64,000 nucleotides of DNA from Taxillus chinensis (lineage: Eukaryota; Streptophyta; Magnoliopsida; Santalales; Loranthaceae). The stretch is from NCBI GenBank assembly GCA_023512835.1, contig CM042091.1:4716348-4780347 (forward strand). Direction: 5' to 3'. This document shows, in pieces, positions 25,085-37,200 of this stretch. The position numbers were made by a program, and so were the translations under genes. Within the stretch, counting starts at the first letter, position 1, and every line of letters begins with the position of its first letter. The notes under the pieces are model-generated. The model did not search any database. It was given only the letters and a program-made list of their open reading frames with translations, and was not told where the DNA came from.

Positions 25085-25165
25085 TTTTTTCTCGGTAGTG
25101 AGGACCCTAATGCAATTTTGCTGAGGTCATGTGTTCAAGTCTTAAATGTAACATTTGTTTTTTTT
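25085..25165 (+). mobile_element. Possible tRNA-derived SINE fragment
   Basis: GTGTTCAAGTC (about 25131-25141) resembles an RNA polymerase III B box, with an A-box-like GTAGTGAGGACC about 34 bp upstream and a T-rich tail. The arrangement suits a plant SINE head, but the match is short and no target duplication was identified. Confidence 0.3.
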
Positions 25166-27350
25166 ATTTTCTTTGAATGAAAGAAAAAAACTTTAGTAAC
25201 TGGCAAATGCAAATTGGGATGACACATCATCAAATTAATTTATTAATTTAATTTTTTTAATGATACATTAGAAACTAGTGGATTCTGGCATTATCTTTAA
25301 CCACAATGACCTTCAAAAATAAAAATGACTCCAATGAGAAAAAAAAAAAGTTCCATAACCACCATAAATCATCGTTAAATTTCAATAACAATAAATATGA
25401 TTTACCCTCTCATATTCTCCTATACGAATAATGTATATATTTTAGTTTAACATATTAGAAGGCTCCCTACTAGAGATTTGAGTATTGAATCTTCTCAAAT
25501 ATTGAATAATTTTAATCATTTGTCCCAATATTACTGAACAAATAATATACATTTTAATAATATAATAAATATTATAATAATTAGCATCTATTATAATTGC
25601 CACTATAATAGAACCGGGTAAAATTTAAAAAAAGGCAACAGTGGGAAAGTCCACATCGTTTTTACGTTTCCATGTGCTCTGCGGGTTGGCCACGGCCTGG
25701 CCTCCCGGATTTTGCGGGCGTGCGTCATTTTCATATCGTCATTTGTTTACTTATGTTCGATTTTGCGTTTATCACGCACATTTGGCTCGATAAGCTACAT
25801 TTATCACGCACATTTTATTAACCGAAAAAGACGTGCTGTTGAAAGGGTCATTTATGGAGTTAGCTCAATAATGTAGGCGACATGTGGCTCTACTTAGTAC
25901 AATTATTGATCCGTAAGGGGAGACAGGATTTATAAAATACTATTCCATCGATGAGTGTGTGGAGAAGATAACAACAGACTCTAATGCTATGAGTTTGGGT
26001 TCCATTGGAATATTATGAAATCGGGAAGATATTCTCGTATATAGACTCTACTTTCATATGCGATGATTTATTATTAAATAGAAAAATTATTTGTAAGTCT
26101 TTTTCTAAGCCCTCACATGGATCTGAGTTGATTGTATTTTATTGGCTCAATATATCACCCAGTCCACCCGTGATTTGAATCGACAAGAAATTGCTATGTG
26201 AGGACTATAGGAATGTAAAATGGATTATTGATTTGCAAATCAGTCCGTAGTTCGTGCGGACTGAATCAGAAAAATCTTGATCCATTTTAATCCCTAAGTG
26301 GACTGATCGATTAGAGTCGGCCCATGCAGATGTGGACCGGTTCGTTAAATGTTTTTGTATATTTTTTTTTAAAATTATTTACTTATTCTTTCTAGTATAT
26401 TATTACATAAAGTCTAAATCTATTAATTTTAAATTTTTAAATTAAAAAAATATAAACTTAATTTTAAAATTTAAAATTTTAAAAATATTGAATAAAAATT
26501 AACTAAAATAATATTTAATTTAAATTTAAATTAAACAAATATTTTCCTTAATATTATTTTTATTTATAAATATTTTACGATGAAAAATATATTACATCAA
26601 AGCAAAAACAACCTTAGATTTTTTATTTGAAAAAACAATATAAGAATATCATTTTACCTACTAATAATTAAATTATATTCACCATATATAATAAAACATA
26701 CTATACTCAATAGATACGTTTTAGTTTAATGTGATGCCAAGAGCATGTCTAATTCTATTTTTTTTTCTTAACACAGAATTTTTCGTATGTGTATAATCAT
26801 TTTACAATTCAACTCTAATATTATTTTACATTTTATTTTTATTAAAATAATATTTTTTACATATTACTTTATTTATTTTTATTTTTTATTAATACATGTG
26901 ATGAGAGAGAAAATAGTATATTATATATATATATTAAATAGTTACTTTTCACAAATAAATAATAATTATAGTAATTTTGCATATAAAATTTAAATGCAGT
27001 CTCAAAAATAATTACTATATTTAAGTCTTTGTATTTTGATCAAAACTATATTGTTTTAATTAATATATAAATAGCAAGTAGCATTGTTATTCTTCTAATA
27101 TGAACGGGGATGAAAGTGTGCATTTGAGTACTATTTTAAAATTTGATTCTGACAGCCTCTTAAATATGTTGGTAGACGCGATTTTGTTAGAAATTGTGTC
27201 CACAATTAGAGATTTGAAATATTTAGTATTATCTGAATGTGATTGAAGTTATAAAATTGGTTTTATTCAGTTTGAATATTTATTTTTGCGTCAATTTTTT
27301 CCATAGTTCCACGCCCAAATAAAAAAAGAAGAAGAAGAAGTCACATTTGA
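25166..27350. other. Intergenic, AT-rich; less AT-rich remnant at 25.62-26.36 kb
   Basis: The remnant includes a duplicated TTTATCACGCACATTT about 40 bp apart (near 25769 and 25800) and, at about 26218-26360, words such as GTCCGCACGAAC-like and GGACCGGTTCG typical of degenerate hAT-like repeats. No open gene recognised. 26.36-27.3 kb is very AT-rich. Confidence 0.45.
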
Positions 27351-27352
27351 AG

Positions 27353-27571
27353 AATGGTGGCCCAGTGATGGCAAACATGACAGTAAGATTAATCAATATG
27401 AATACATGATACTACCAACGGTAGACCAGTGTTCAAATAATTTGAGACCAAGGGGTTTGCTGCGGGATTCGATTTCTGGCATTAACATTAATGACCACAC
27501 ATTCAGACCCTCAAGATTAGTCGAGTTTCGAGTAAGCTGGTTTGGACATCTGCATTAAAAAAAAAATGAAA
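27353..27571 (+). mobile_element. Probable SINE remnant
   Basis: TGGCCCAGTGATGG (near 27358) fits a pol III A box and GGGATTCGATTTC (near 27465) a B box. The 3' part runs CAGACCCTCAAGATTAGTCG, GAGTAAGCTGGTTTGGAC and ends in an A10 tail at about 27560. I recall similar 3' halves from plant tRNA-derived SINEs. The A-B spacing is longer than usual, so the 5' part may be rearranged. Confidence 0.45.
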
Positions 27572-29236
27572 CTTTTAATTACTCAACAATCAACATTGTT
27601 TTTTTTAATACTATATAATACGAACTGCCAAAAATAACCTTTTTTTCACACCAAACACAAATAGTTAACTTTTACTCGTTTTAGAGCCTGAGATGCATGT
27701 TCTCTGACATTACACATCGATTTGGCAGATGGTAAGGACGATTTGGTTTTTTATGACGATGGTTTCCTGGTTATAAGGTTGAACACACTTTTTTATTTGA
27801 ATATTAAAAATACCCATAAGATTTATTGTTTGAAGAATGTTTTCACATTCTGTACTCAAATTCATAAAATTAAAATAATGATTTTATTGTTTTTACTTTT
27901 TTCTCATAAAATTGACTGTCTCCTCTACTTACTCCCTGTTGCCCTGTACCTCCCGCACGACCGTTGCGCAGCCGTGCTCCTCTCTGAAAAACCACCGCCC
28001 AATATCCTCCTCTCCACACATCCACCGACCTTTGCAACCCCGTCCGGCTGCACGGCACCGCGCAACCTCTCTTGCACCAGCCAAAGCTTAGTCCCTATTG
28101 CTCGGCCACGAAAGCTGTCCTCACAAAGCTATTTGTCAACATTTCCTATGGTATTGATTGGTAAAAACAATTATCAAAATGATTATTTTTTGAATTCAAA
28201 ATTTAAGAACAATATTTGAAAACAAAAAACTAAATACAATGTCAGACTTGCTCTAAGATTACCTCTTAGCACTTGTTCGGTGTGTTTGATTTTTTCAAAA
28301 TAAAATTAGGAGAAATTATATATTAAAATTATAAAATAATTTATATAACTAATATAAATTATTCTAATTTTATTTTTCATATGTTTTTATGTCACTACAG
28401 TTATAATGCAACCTAATATTTATTACAATTATGTTCCTTCTAATTACCTCTTTTTAAAAATAAAAATAAAACCACATAATTTACCCTGACCGTTTTGGTT
28501 ACCGTTGTTATTTAGAGCACATAAAGCTATAAAATTTCCTAAAAAAAACCAAAGAAAGAAGCTATAACACGTCACAGCCTCCACTCCACGAGCAAAGCAA
28601 TTGCCACCAAGGCTCCAAGCCGCCTCCCTAGCATTGCCACAACTACCGTCCTCCACCCGAACTCAACACCACCAAAACAAAATAATATACATATATATAT
28701 ATATATATAAAATAAAAAATAGAGCCAACTACAAAAAGCATATATTTTTAAATTGTAAATAAATAAATATATGTATATATTTTAAAAAACCTTCACCACT
28801 TCCAAAAATAAATATCACTGCGCACTCACGTGAAAAACGGTTGTGTAGCTTTTCCGGTTGTCTTTTTCCGACAAAATCTACCGGCGTGCCTTCTTTTCTA
28901 TTTCCTGTTTATGACGGTCGAGCCGACGACAGCCAGTCTACTATGCAATCGCATTCTTAGGAAAACAACAATCAACAACAAGACCACAATCAAATCAGTG
29001 ACACCCACACATGGAACGATTCAATTGGGTAAAATAAAAAAAAGTTTCATAAACTCATTGAAATACGCATGCTTTTGAGTCTTCACTCAGCCCTTTTTTT
29101 CTTCCACCCCACAATCACGGGTGCTTCTTTTTTTTTTTTTTTGGGAAAAAAGAAAAAGAAAAAGAAACTCCTAAAAAAGAGTGGAGTGTGGCCGGGGAAG
29201 GAGACTTCCCCCCCTCACAGACCAAGAAGGTGCCGC
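27572..29236. other. Intergenic; GC-rich islands at 27.92-28.11 and 28.83-28.95 kb
   Basis: The first island contains CCGTTGCGCA (near 27961-27970), a word shared with the islands near 5.7 and 14.9 kb, and is C-rich on the plus strand. A (TA)n tract is at 28690-28709. The stretch just below 29236, including a 15-16 T run near 29130, is probably the 3' UTR side of the aspartic protease gene. No gene recognised. Confidence 0.5.
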
Positions 29237-30718
29237 TCACGCGCAGCTGTTGGGTGCAAACCCGACCTGAGACCTCGACGTGTCGAACGACACCCGGAAC
29301 CCCTGCTGCTGAATATTCCCAATAATGGACAGGCCGCTGCCGGCTGGGGCGAAAGCCAGGCAGTACTTGCCCGCGGAGTCCACCGGAATCAGGTAGTTCG
29401 TCGCCGGCAGCGACACGTCCGCGCCCACGAAATGCAGCGTCACCTTGGGCACCAGCACATGCGGTTTTCCCGCCAGGTCGAAGCACGTGTCGAACAGCGA
29501 GAAGCCGTCCGCATGCTTCAGCCACCGCGCGGCCGCCAGGAAGGCGTCGCGGAAGGCAGCGTAGGCCGGGCCGACGAGGCGGGTGACGGAAGTGCCGGAG
29601 TCCACGATCACGCCGCCGTCGCCGGTGGTGGCGTCGATCCGGAAGAGGGAAGGGTTGACGCCGCGGACGCGGGCGCTGCCCACGCTGATCCCCGTGAGCT
29701 GGACGTAGTAGAAGGTGTCGAGCTTGTCGTTCTTCACGAGCGGGGTGAACACCGCCCGGCGCGACACCGACGTGTCGCCGAACATGAGCGAGGACGGCTT
29801 CGTGGCGGACCGGTCGGAGAGGCAGTAGGAGAACTTGTGGGCGAACTGGGGTCCCACGCGTGACGTGAACGAGAGCGGGCCTCGGCCGAGCCCGAGCAAA
29901 CCGGCGGCGCCCACGAAGAGGCCTTGGTTGTCGTGGCCGCACCCGAAGGCGACGTTCTGGATCTTGGCCCGGTGGCGGAAGGAGAGGGTCTCGGTGGCGA
30001 AATCGCCGACGGTGAAGGATCCGTCGCCGTAGGATACCTGGTAGACGCAGCTTTTGGTGGTGGCGCTACACCCCGGGCTCTCCAGCTGCTTGCACAGGGG
30101 AGATCCGCAACGCTCTTTCCGGTAGGTAGCAGACTTGCTGGGCTCGAAAATTGGGGTGGTTTGCTTGTAGCAGGTGCGACAGGGCATGCACTGCATCCAG
30201 TTAATGTCGGATCCGGTGTCGAGCACCAAGTAGACGTTGGAGGCGGGTGTGCCGACGCCCAGGCGGGTGAAGTACTCGCCGCTGCCGACGCTGAGCCCGG
30301 ATACTATGGAGGTGCTGAACCCCCCCGCCCTGCTTTTACCGACGCCGAACGTGGTGACGGAGGATGAGCGTGCGACGGCGGCGGCGACGGCGGCGTGGAT
30401 GTGGTTCACGCGCCTCGCATCGCGCTGGAGCCTGGAGATGAACAGATCTTCGGCGGTGGAGTTGGATCCGGAAGACAGCAAGGCATCGACGTGGTGTAGG
30501 TCGACGGAGAAGCTGTTCCGTTGGCCCTCTAGTGAGGCGGACCGGGAGAAGGCGGCCTCATCGTATTGGGTGGGTTTTGAGACCTGAGAATGGAGAGCTA
30601 ACGGGGGCGGTAGGGAACTGGTAATCAGAACCTGGTACTCTGTTCCTGAACAGAGAGACGCGAGGAGGAGGAGTAGGAGGCAGGAACACAAAACGGATTT
30701 GGATTCGAGCACCACCAT
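29237..30718 (-). CDS. Secreted pepsin-type (A1) aspartic protease, intronless
   Basis: 493 residues, one exon. The N-terminus MVVLESKSVLCSCLLLLLLASLCSG is a clear signal peptide (hydrophobic core LCSCLLLLLLASL). A prosegment with LQRDARRVNHI precedes the two pepsin lobes. Catalytic motifs are VLDTGSD (Asp near 166) and IVDSGTS (Asp near 372); the flap Tyr is in SYGDGSF (near 229). Plant nepenthesin/CND41-like cysteines are present (WMQCMPCRTCYKQ, CGSPLCKQL) and the C-terminus is GFAPNSCA. It is closest from memory to Arabidopsis At3g61820 and At1g01300 (about 485 residues). Substrate unknown; probable site is the secretory path or apoplast. An in-frame ATG 57 nt upstream (30775) overlaps the TATA-like box and lacks signal-peptide character, so ATG 30718 (AAC ATG G) was chosen. 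Unlike its neighbours the gene is very GC-rich at third positions. Confidence 0.93.
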   Translation of the reverse strand: MVVLESKSVLCSCLLLLLLASLCSGTEYQVLITSSLPPPLALHSQVSKPTQYDEAAFSRSASLEGQRNSFSVDLHHVDALLSSGSNSTAEDLFISRLQRDARRVNHIHAAVAAAVARSSSVTTFGVGKSRAGGFSTSIVSGLSVGSGEYFTRLGVGTPASNVYLVLDTGSDINWMQCMPCRTCYKQTTPIFEPSKSATYRKERCGSPLCKQLESPGCSATTKSCVYQVSYGDGSFTVGDFATETLSFRHRAKIQNVAFGCGHDNQGLFVGAAGLLGLGRGPLSFTSRVGPQFAHKFSYCLSDRSATKPSSLMFGDTSVSRRAVFTPLVKNDKLDTFYYVQLTGISVGSARVRGVNPSLFRIDATTGDGGVIVDSGTSVTRLVGPAYAAFRDAFLAAARWLKHADGFSLFDTCFDLAGKPHVLVPKVTLHFVGADVSLPATNYLIPVDSAGKYCLAFAPAGSGLSIIGNIQQQGFRVSFDTSRSQVGFAPNSCA

Positions 30719-30772
30719 GTTTTCGGTTGTAAGGTTTGTGGGATTTGAAGGGAGGAGATCTGAGGAGTAGAG

Positions 30773-30782
30773 CATAAATAGC
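30773..30782 (-). promoter_or_regulatory. TATA-like box of the aspartic protease gene
   Basis: Reads CGCTATTTATGC on the minus strand (TATTTATG core), about 55-60 nt before the chosen ATG. If used, transcription would start near 30745, downstream of the in-frame upstream ATG at 30775. This supports the shorter protein. Confidence 0.5.
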
Positions 30783-31559
30783 GGGAGGAGAGCCGCTGAG
30801 GTTGGACTTGGAAGGGTTGCTTTTTCGGTGGCGGTGGGGTCTACGTAAACGACGCCGTTTGCTTTTATTCATTTGTATTTCCGGCCTTCTTTCTGTGACT
30901 TTTTTTTTTTTTTTTTAAATGAAAACATTCTCCTGTTAGTTTGCGCGATTAATGGTCGAATTTAGTTAGGACTTTTTTTGTTTATTGATGAATTAAATCT
31001 ATGAGTTTTGAATTATACTGCTATTCTTCCAACGTTCAAAGCGCGCGCCGACCGACATATGTTTATTTGGCACGAGTCGGGTTGGGTCATGCCTTCCCTT
31101 TAAGCTATTTGTATTTGTTACCAAGGACAAGGAGGATTGGAGTAATGGAAGAAATTTGAACAAAATATAATTGTTTTCAAAAGATAATAATTGAAATCAT
31201 GATTAAATGATGTTTTATTACTATGTTATTATTCCAACTCAACTACTCTACAATAAATTATGATGGGAGAAGATATAAATTAGACAATTTTAGGAACTTC
31301 ATTAATTAATATATTGGCTGTCATGTCTCAATTATCTCTTTCATTTGTTATTTACACTTTTATGTCCATTTTTCAAATTATACATATACATAAATATATA
31401 AATATAATAAAAATATATGTATAAAACATATATTATAAATATACATATTAGAATAGTATATATATTATATATAATATATTTAAAATATATATTATACATG
31501 AATTTTTTAGAATATTTTTTATCAGAGCCTCCACACAAAGAGGTAAGTCCCTTTCTTGA

Positions 31560-31604
<45 letters not shown>

Positions 31605-33960
31605 ATATACATATTAGATTATAAATTTCATATTTCGTACAAATACTCATTAAAATATGGATCATATTCATTTGGTAATGAATAATATCATTCGCTAACA
31701 TAATTGTAGTATTGGTGGATGAAAAATTAATAAATTAATTATTATGTATAAATTTAAATATAATTTATTATGAAAATGCTATAATTATTAAAAAGTTATA
31801 ATTTTTATTAAATTTTAAAAATACTAATAACTAATCTAATCTTAAAATACCCATATATGTAAAATAAACTAACGAAACCCAACAAATATGATGACTTTAA
31901 GTAATCACAGTAGAATATTAAATGTTTTAATAAATTTAATTATGGTAAATAGTAATCACTATAAAAAAAATATTAACCATAAAGTTAGTTCAAAAATATG
32001 TGTATTGATTAAAAATTTTATTAAATACTAAAATTTGAGGTAATGACTAATTAAATTTGACTTGTCAGTTATTTAATAAAATTTTTAATTACGCTGTATA
32101 TTTAGAGTTAAAACTGGAATTAATATTATTTTATATAAATAAATTTATTAAAGTTTTTAATTATTTTATTATAAATATATTTGTGAGAGAGAGAGAGAAA
32201 AATTAAGAAGCGCCCCGACCACACACTCCATGCATATGCGCGTCCGTGTCCCATATTTTAATTTAATTAAAATAAAAGTTTACACATAAAACCACACCAC
32301 TCCACAAATCACAATTATTTTACCCGAGTTAACACTCACTCATAAATGAGACATTCAATCATATTTACACTTTTTTTACACTACTTAATTCAATCACTGG
32401 GGAGTCAAGCCGGTGACAACTGGAATTCCTTTGCACTACTTAATTCCTTCGTATCATCCAACTAGAAGTAGTAGCCAATCAGAACCCTCCAACCACTTTT
32501 GTCTTCTCCCATAGAAGTAGTAGACATTCGAGTTATGCTAAAATAAAAACGTGAGTTTATATTGTTATCATGAGAATTTTAATTTAAATTATTATAATAA
32601 TAATTTAATTAGATTTTTATTTTATTATAATTTTATAATATTAAATTATTATAGCAAAATTTTAGTTAAATAAAAATTATCATAATAATACATTATTATC
32701 ATGTTTTTTTTAGCATGACTATGTAGCTCGGAAAAAATTGAATTGAATACTTTGTTACACATAAAAACAAAGCAAGAATAATTGGTGTGGAATATGAAAA
32801 ATAAAGTACAGAGCGAGTGGGTTTGGGAGGGAATCACCTTGCTAGCCAGGGATTGGATAGATAGATAGACGATGTGAGGGAAGGGATTAAGAACAAACAT
32901 GCAATTGTTTATTGTATACAGGTTTAGTTTATTGCACGATGGGAAGGTTGGCTGGCGAGGGGTTGGAATTGCATTGTTGTCATTTTTATCAAATGATGGG
33001 TCCTTCACATGCCATGCTTGCACACTACTAAACGCAGTTGACCCAATTGATGAATTATTACATCTATCATAATGGAACCCATTAACTATTGGTGTTGGAC
33101 CTTCTCGCGTATAGTGTCGGTAAGGTATAAAACTTTTTAAATTTAACTGTCAAGATCGCATACACAGTCTTGCACGACTTTTATTAAGCCATAAATGAAT
33201 GATGCGTTGCAGGTTGCTATACTAACTAAGCCATCGCAACGCGTGGTGTCTCCTTGTTGTCCACAGGTGGTTTAACTGGTCCACGCGTGTTTGTATAGTT
33301 AGTCGATGGGAGGTTTTATCATATCGTGCACGTCGTTGACTGTAGCAGCCATGGAAAACGATGATGGAGCCCAAGCGGGCGTGATGGGGGCCGGGTAAAA
33401 CTGGGGCTGAGAGAGTTGCGGAGGTCGTGGTGGATGTTGCGGCAATGGGGCCATCTGGTTTTATGAGATCAAGCACATGACGCCGTGTTTTTTTTATTTC
33501 TTTTTGGTAATATGCAGAATTCTCGATCCCGTGTATTGTATGGGAGGATCGAATCAGAACTCATGTTTCTTTCTTTCGCTCTCTCATCAGAGAGTTTGTA
33601 ATTGTACATGTTATCTAATTATTGGAGAACGTAGTGGATGCATCATTTCATTTACCAAGAGTACGGAAAAAATAGGCATGTATGTATTGTTGCCTCCCGC
33701 GTTGTCTAAGAACAAAAATATCTATTACAAGTTAACTGTGAAGGTAATTGTTACACAAATATTTTTTAGCTGTTGAATTGTTATAAATATTTTTTAAAAT
33801 AATATAATGCAACAATATTAAAGATATTACTGTACAATTTTACTTAAGGAAGAGCGCTGTTAGTTACAACCAGCGTTACGGTATTTTTATGTTTTCCATT
33901 AAATTAAATAAGTCACATCAATATTTTTTGCCTCATTATGGCAGTTCCGAATCATTGCTC
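30783..33960. other. Intergenic, AT-rich, no gene recognised
   Basis: Contains a (TA)19 tract at 31562-31599, AT-rich low complexity from 31.3 to 32.2 kb and a moderately GC-rich piece at about 33090-33480 with no known coding similarity. Confidence 0.5.
31562..31599. repeat. (TA)19 microsatellite
   Basis: Uninterrupted alternating TA tract. Similar shorter tracts lie at 28690-28709, 36131-36157, about 39917-39957 and 51048-51073. Confidence 0.9.
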
Positions 33961-33969
33961 GAGTCACAA

Positions 33970-34250
33970 TCTCAAGTAGATGTCAAACGAAGTTCAAGCA
34001 GGGCTAGAGTAGCGCATATGTTGCAGACGTTGAGCCCTGTTCGAACTTGAGGCTCAAGCAGGCATCGATCATCTCTCCTATGGTCAGATCTATGGGTTTT
34101 TGAGTTCCGTCAACTATAATTTCCAATGAAAAATCCAAACGGTCATAACTTTCCACACAGTGATATGATTTAAGCCATTCTTTTATTTGTAAGTATATAT
34201 GAGACACGGGTTTCAAACATCCATACGAGGTTTGCCGCTCTTGGATTTCT
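33970..34250 (-). repeat. Inverted partial copy of the 38.4-kb CTCGAG-associated repeat
   Basis: Read on the minus strand from 34250 down to about 34030, this aligns with 38429-38640 on the plus strand. Shared words include GGAACTCAAAAACCC, TAGATCT and GAGATGATCGATGCC. After that point the two differ, though both turn into TTGAGC/CTCGAG-type sequence. It is most simply a fragment of a retroelement LTR or similar dispersed repeat. Confidence 0.65.
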
Positions 34251-37200
34251 AAAAAAACACACTATTTTGTATCTAAATCCACATGCTTATATCTCCTCAT
34301 ATCCAAATGCATTGCTAGAGACCCCTCCTTCACTTCCCTGCTATCTCTCTCTATCAATCTCAAATGTATTGCACTGCGCGTTAAGTTTAAAATAATTTTA
34401 CTGACATTATAATCATCACATCAATTGAGACGCACTGAAAATGCAAGTTGCAAATATCATTTTTCTTGGGAGAGTTGGAGGTATTAGGGGTATTATTGTA
34501 AAAATAAATTAAAAATTAGAAAAAACTTATGCAACAACGCTCATCAAATACAGAGTCTGCGGTCGCATTAAAACTTTATTTTTATTTTTCTTCCAAATAG
34601 CACACATTATTTATTTGTCAGTTTTTTTTTAAATTACATTTTAAAATTAAATATTTGTATAATAAACATGAACTTATAGTTTTAAAAATAGTAATATAAT
34701 TCTTAAAACAGGTAATGTACCAAATGCAGCCTTAATGGCTAACATTATTGTTATAATATATATAATTATTATTATAATATATATAATTATAATTAACATA
34801 TAATTATTATATGTTAATTAATATATATAATTAACATTATTATTTAAATTTGAAATATTAACAAAGTTGTATTTAAAATATAGATTTTAAGTTAAATTTG
34901 TGATCAGTTTTATTTCATGTAGACAATTTTATTAAAATGTTTATCTATTTCACTCATAATGTTTTAAATAATAACATTAGGATATGTGTTGGAATAAAAA
35001 AAAATACTATCATGAATATGTTGTCTATGGAAAAAAATATGGTTTTGATGATTTGAACTCACTAAATGTTTTTTTAAATTATACATATGTTGCTAAATAT
35101 TTATCACATAATTATAAAATATTATATTAAAATATGAGTTTGAAGAACTAATGTAATAACAGTCATAATTTAATAAAAGTTTTAACTAAAAATATGTATT
35201 TTAAAGATATTTTATAATTATATGTGATTACTATTTAATTAATTATATATAATTTAAAAATATATTTAATAATTCCAATACTTGTGCTATCAATAAAAGA
35301 TATGTTTTTGATACCAGGCCACATATTATTTGCCTACGTATTCACCTTTGCAAATTTGTACAAGAGAGGCAGAAGAGAGTGTTTAGTAAACTTCAGAGTT
35401 CATTTTTCCACCGACTTTGACTTTTGCGACCAACATCACCACGTAGGAATAGGGGATACATAACGATGAATAGCGTGTACGAATTGTTTGCACTTTTATG
35501 CTTTATTAAGTTTATATTATGCGATTATTTTGCAAACATTCTTTTTAAAGTTCTCGACTTTATGTTGTACTCCTTTTTTTAAAAATATATATAGTAACGA
35601 TAAATTTATATCCCATTAATATGAAATAGAATACTTAAATTATATATTTTATTTTCTTACTCGTAAGATCAATAAACATAACATAAAGAAATACAGTATA
35701 AAGAATTAACATATTAAATACCACATGTTTAAATACCATATTAAAATCCTCACACCCATCAAAAAAGTCTATAAAACCATAAGTAAAATAATTAATCAGA
35801 CTTTGTGTGTCGGTGTAAAATTATAGGCTTGATTTTCATGGGTGACAAAGTTCGTCTTGATTTATTTTTTAAGTCTTATACATGATTGATGGGTAACAAA
35901 AGACAACGCCAACCCATAAATTTACCGTCATGGCTTAATTGTAGAGTTGGTTAATCCATCGGTTGAATTTATTACGTATATAAAAAAAGAACTTGTGTTA
36001 TTTGACCATTTAAATTCATGATCATATACATTTTTAAAAAAAGTTCAAATTTCATAGGCACACAAATTTTAACATGTGTTTTGGAAAATTTTAAATTCAC
36101 AATTTTTAAAATTATGTAATATTGTAATTGATATATATATATATATATATATATATAACGTGTAGAAAGGGACTTCTACATTTAACGCTAGGCTTTCGTG
36201 TCCATTAATGGTTGAAAACTCGAACATAAATACAAAACAATTAATGTACATGTAAAGGGCACGAATATTTTTGTTTAGTATTAGAGGTGATACAATGTGA
36301 GTGATTTTTTTGTTATTATTATTATTATTATTATTTATTTATTCAATATGTATAACGCCACCGGCAACATCTTTGCTGGCATGGCATGCAGCACTGGCGG
36401 TGAGGAACGGGCTTGTGTTCCATCGTGACCTTAAAATTAAATTAAAGCTTGCCTCTCCATTATTAACAATCAATGTTCCAATGGCGTGTATTTCTTTCTA
36501 TCCTCTTATCGCTTGGCACCATTTATTTTCCCCTACAATACTACCAGCCGACAGCCTTAAATTGTGTCATTTTTTCATCCAATTTCGTTGGTTCAAAACC
36601 TTTTATTTGATTACGATCAGGATAAATAGTAAATATATTTTATTTATTTATTACAATCCAGATCAAAAATACATATATATATCAATACATATATTAAAAA
36701 GTATTTACACGATTTTAAATTATAAAAAAATGATATTTTTTATTTTTTTAATTCTATTTTAAAGAACTTACAAAAATTCTAAAATTAAATCTAAATTATA
36801 AAAAAATATGATTATAGAGAATCTGATGAGTTTTCTAAACGGTACATCCATCAGAAAAAATAAAATAAAAATAAACCAATCATATTTAGAGGTAGACAGG
36901 TGTTGATGTGTTTTTTATATTTGATTTTCGGTCATCGTAGAAAATTGAAATCTGAGCCCATGCATGCAAAGTCCAATGGCTTTTAATTTTTTTTTATTAA
37001 TACCATATTACACTTAAATTAGATATTTAATATTCACAGTTTTATCAGACCTTCTAACGGTTAAAGTTTAAACTAACATTGTGAGACAACTTTAACGACA
37101 TTTTTAAAAAAATTAAATTAATATTATATTAGGTTCAGTATTTTATTTTTTATTTTTATAATTTTTATATTTACATTTGTATAAATCGTTAAATTACTAT

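Noticed and set aside
27722..28219. 165-codon frame through the 28-kb GC island
   Set aside because: The translation has no known domain and crosses from AT-rich to C-rich DNA; more likely transposon-derived.
29069..29942. Long open frames (264 and 275 codons) overlapping the aspartic protease
   Set aside because: They are alternative frames of a very GC-rich gene, where stops are rare; their Arg/Ala/His-rich translations match nothing, while the protease frame has full catalytic motifs.
36301..36762. 153-codon open frame
   Set aside because: Composition is Ile/Leu/Tyr-rich from AT-rich DNA, begins in a TTA repeat and has no recognisable domain.
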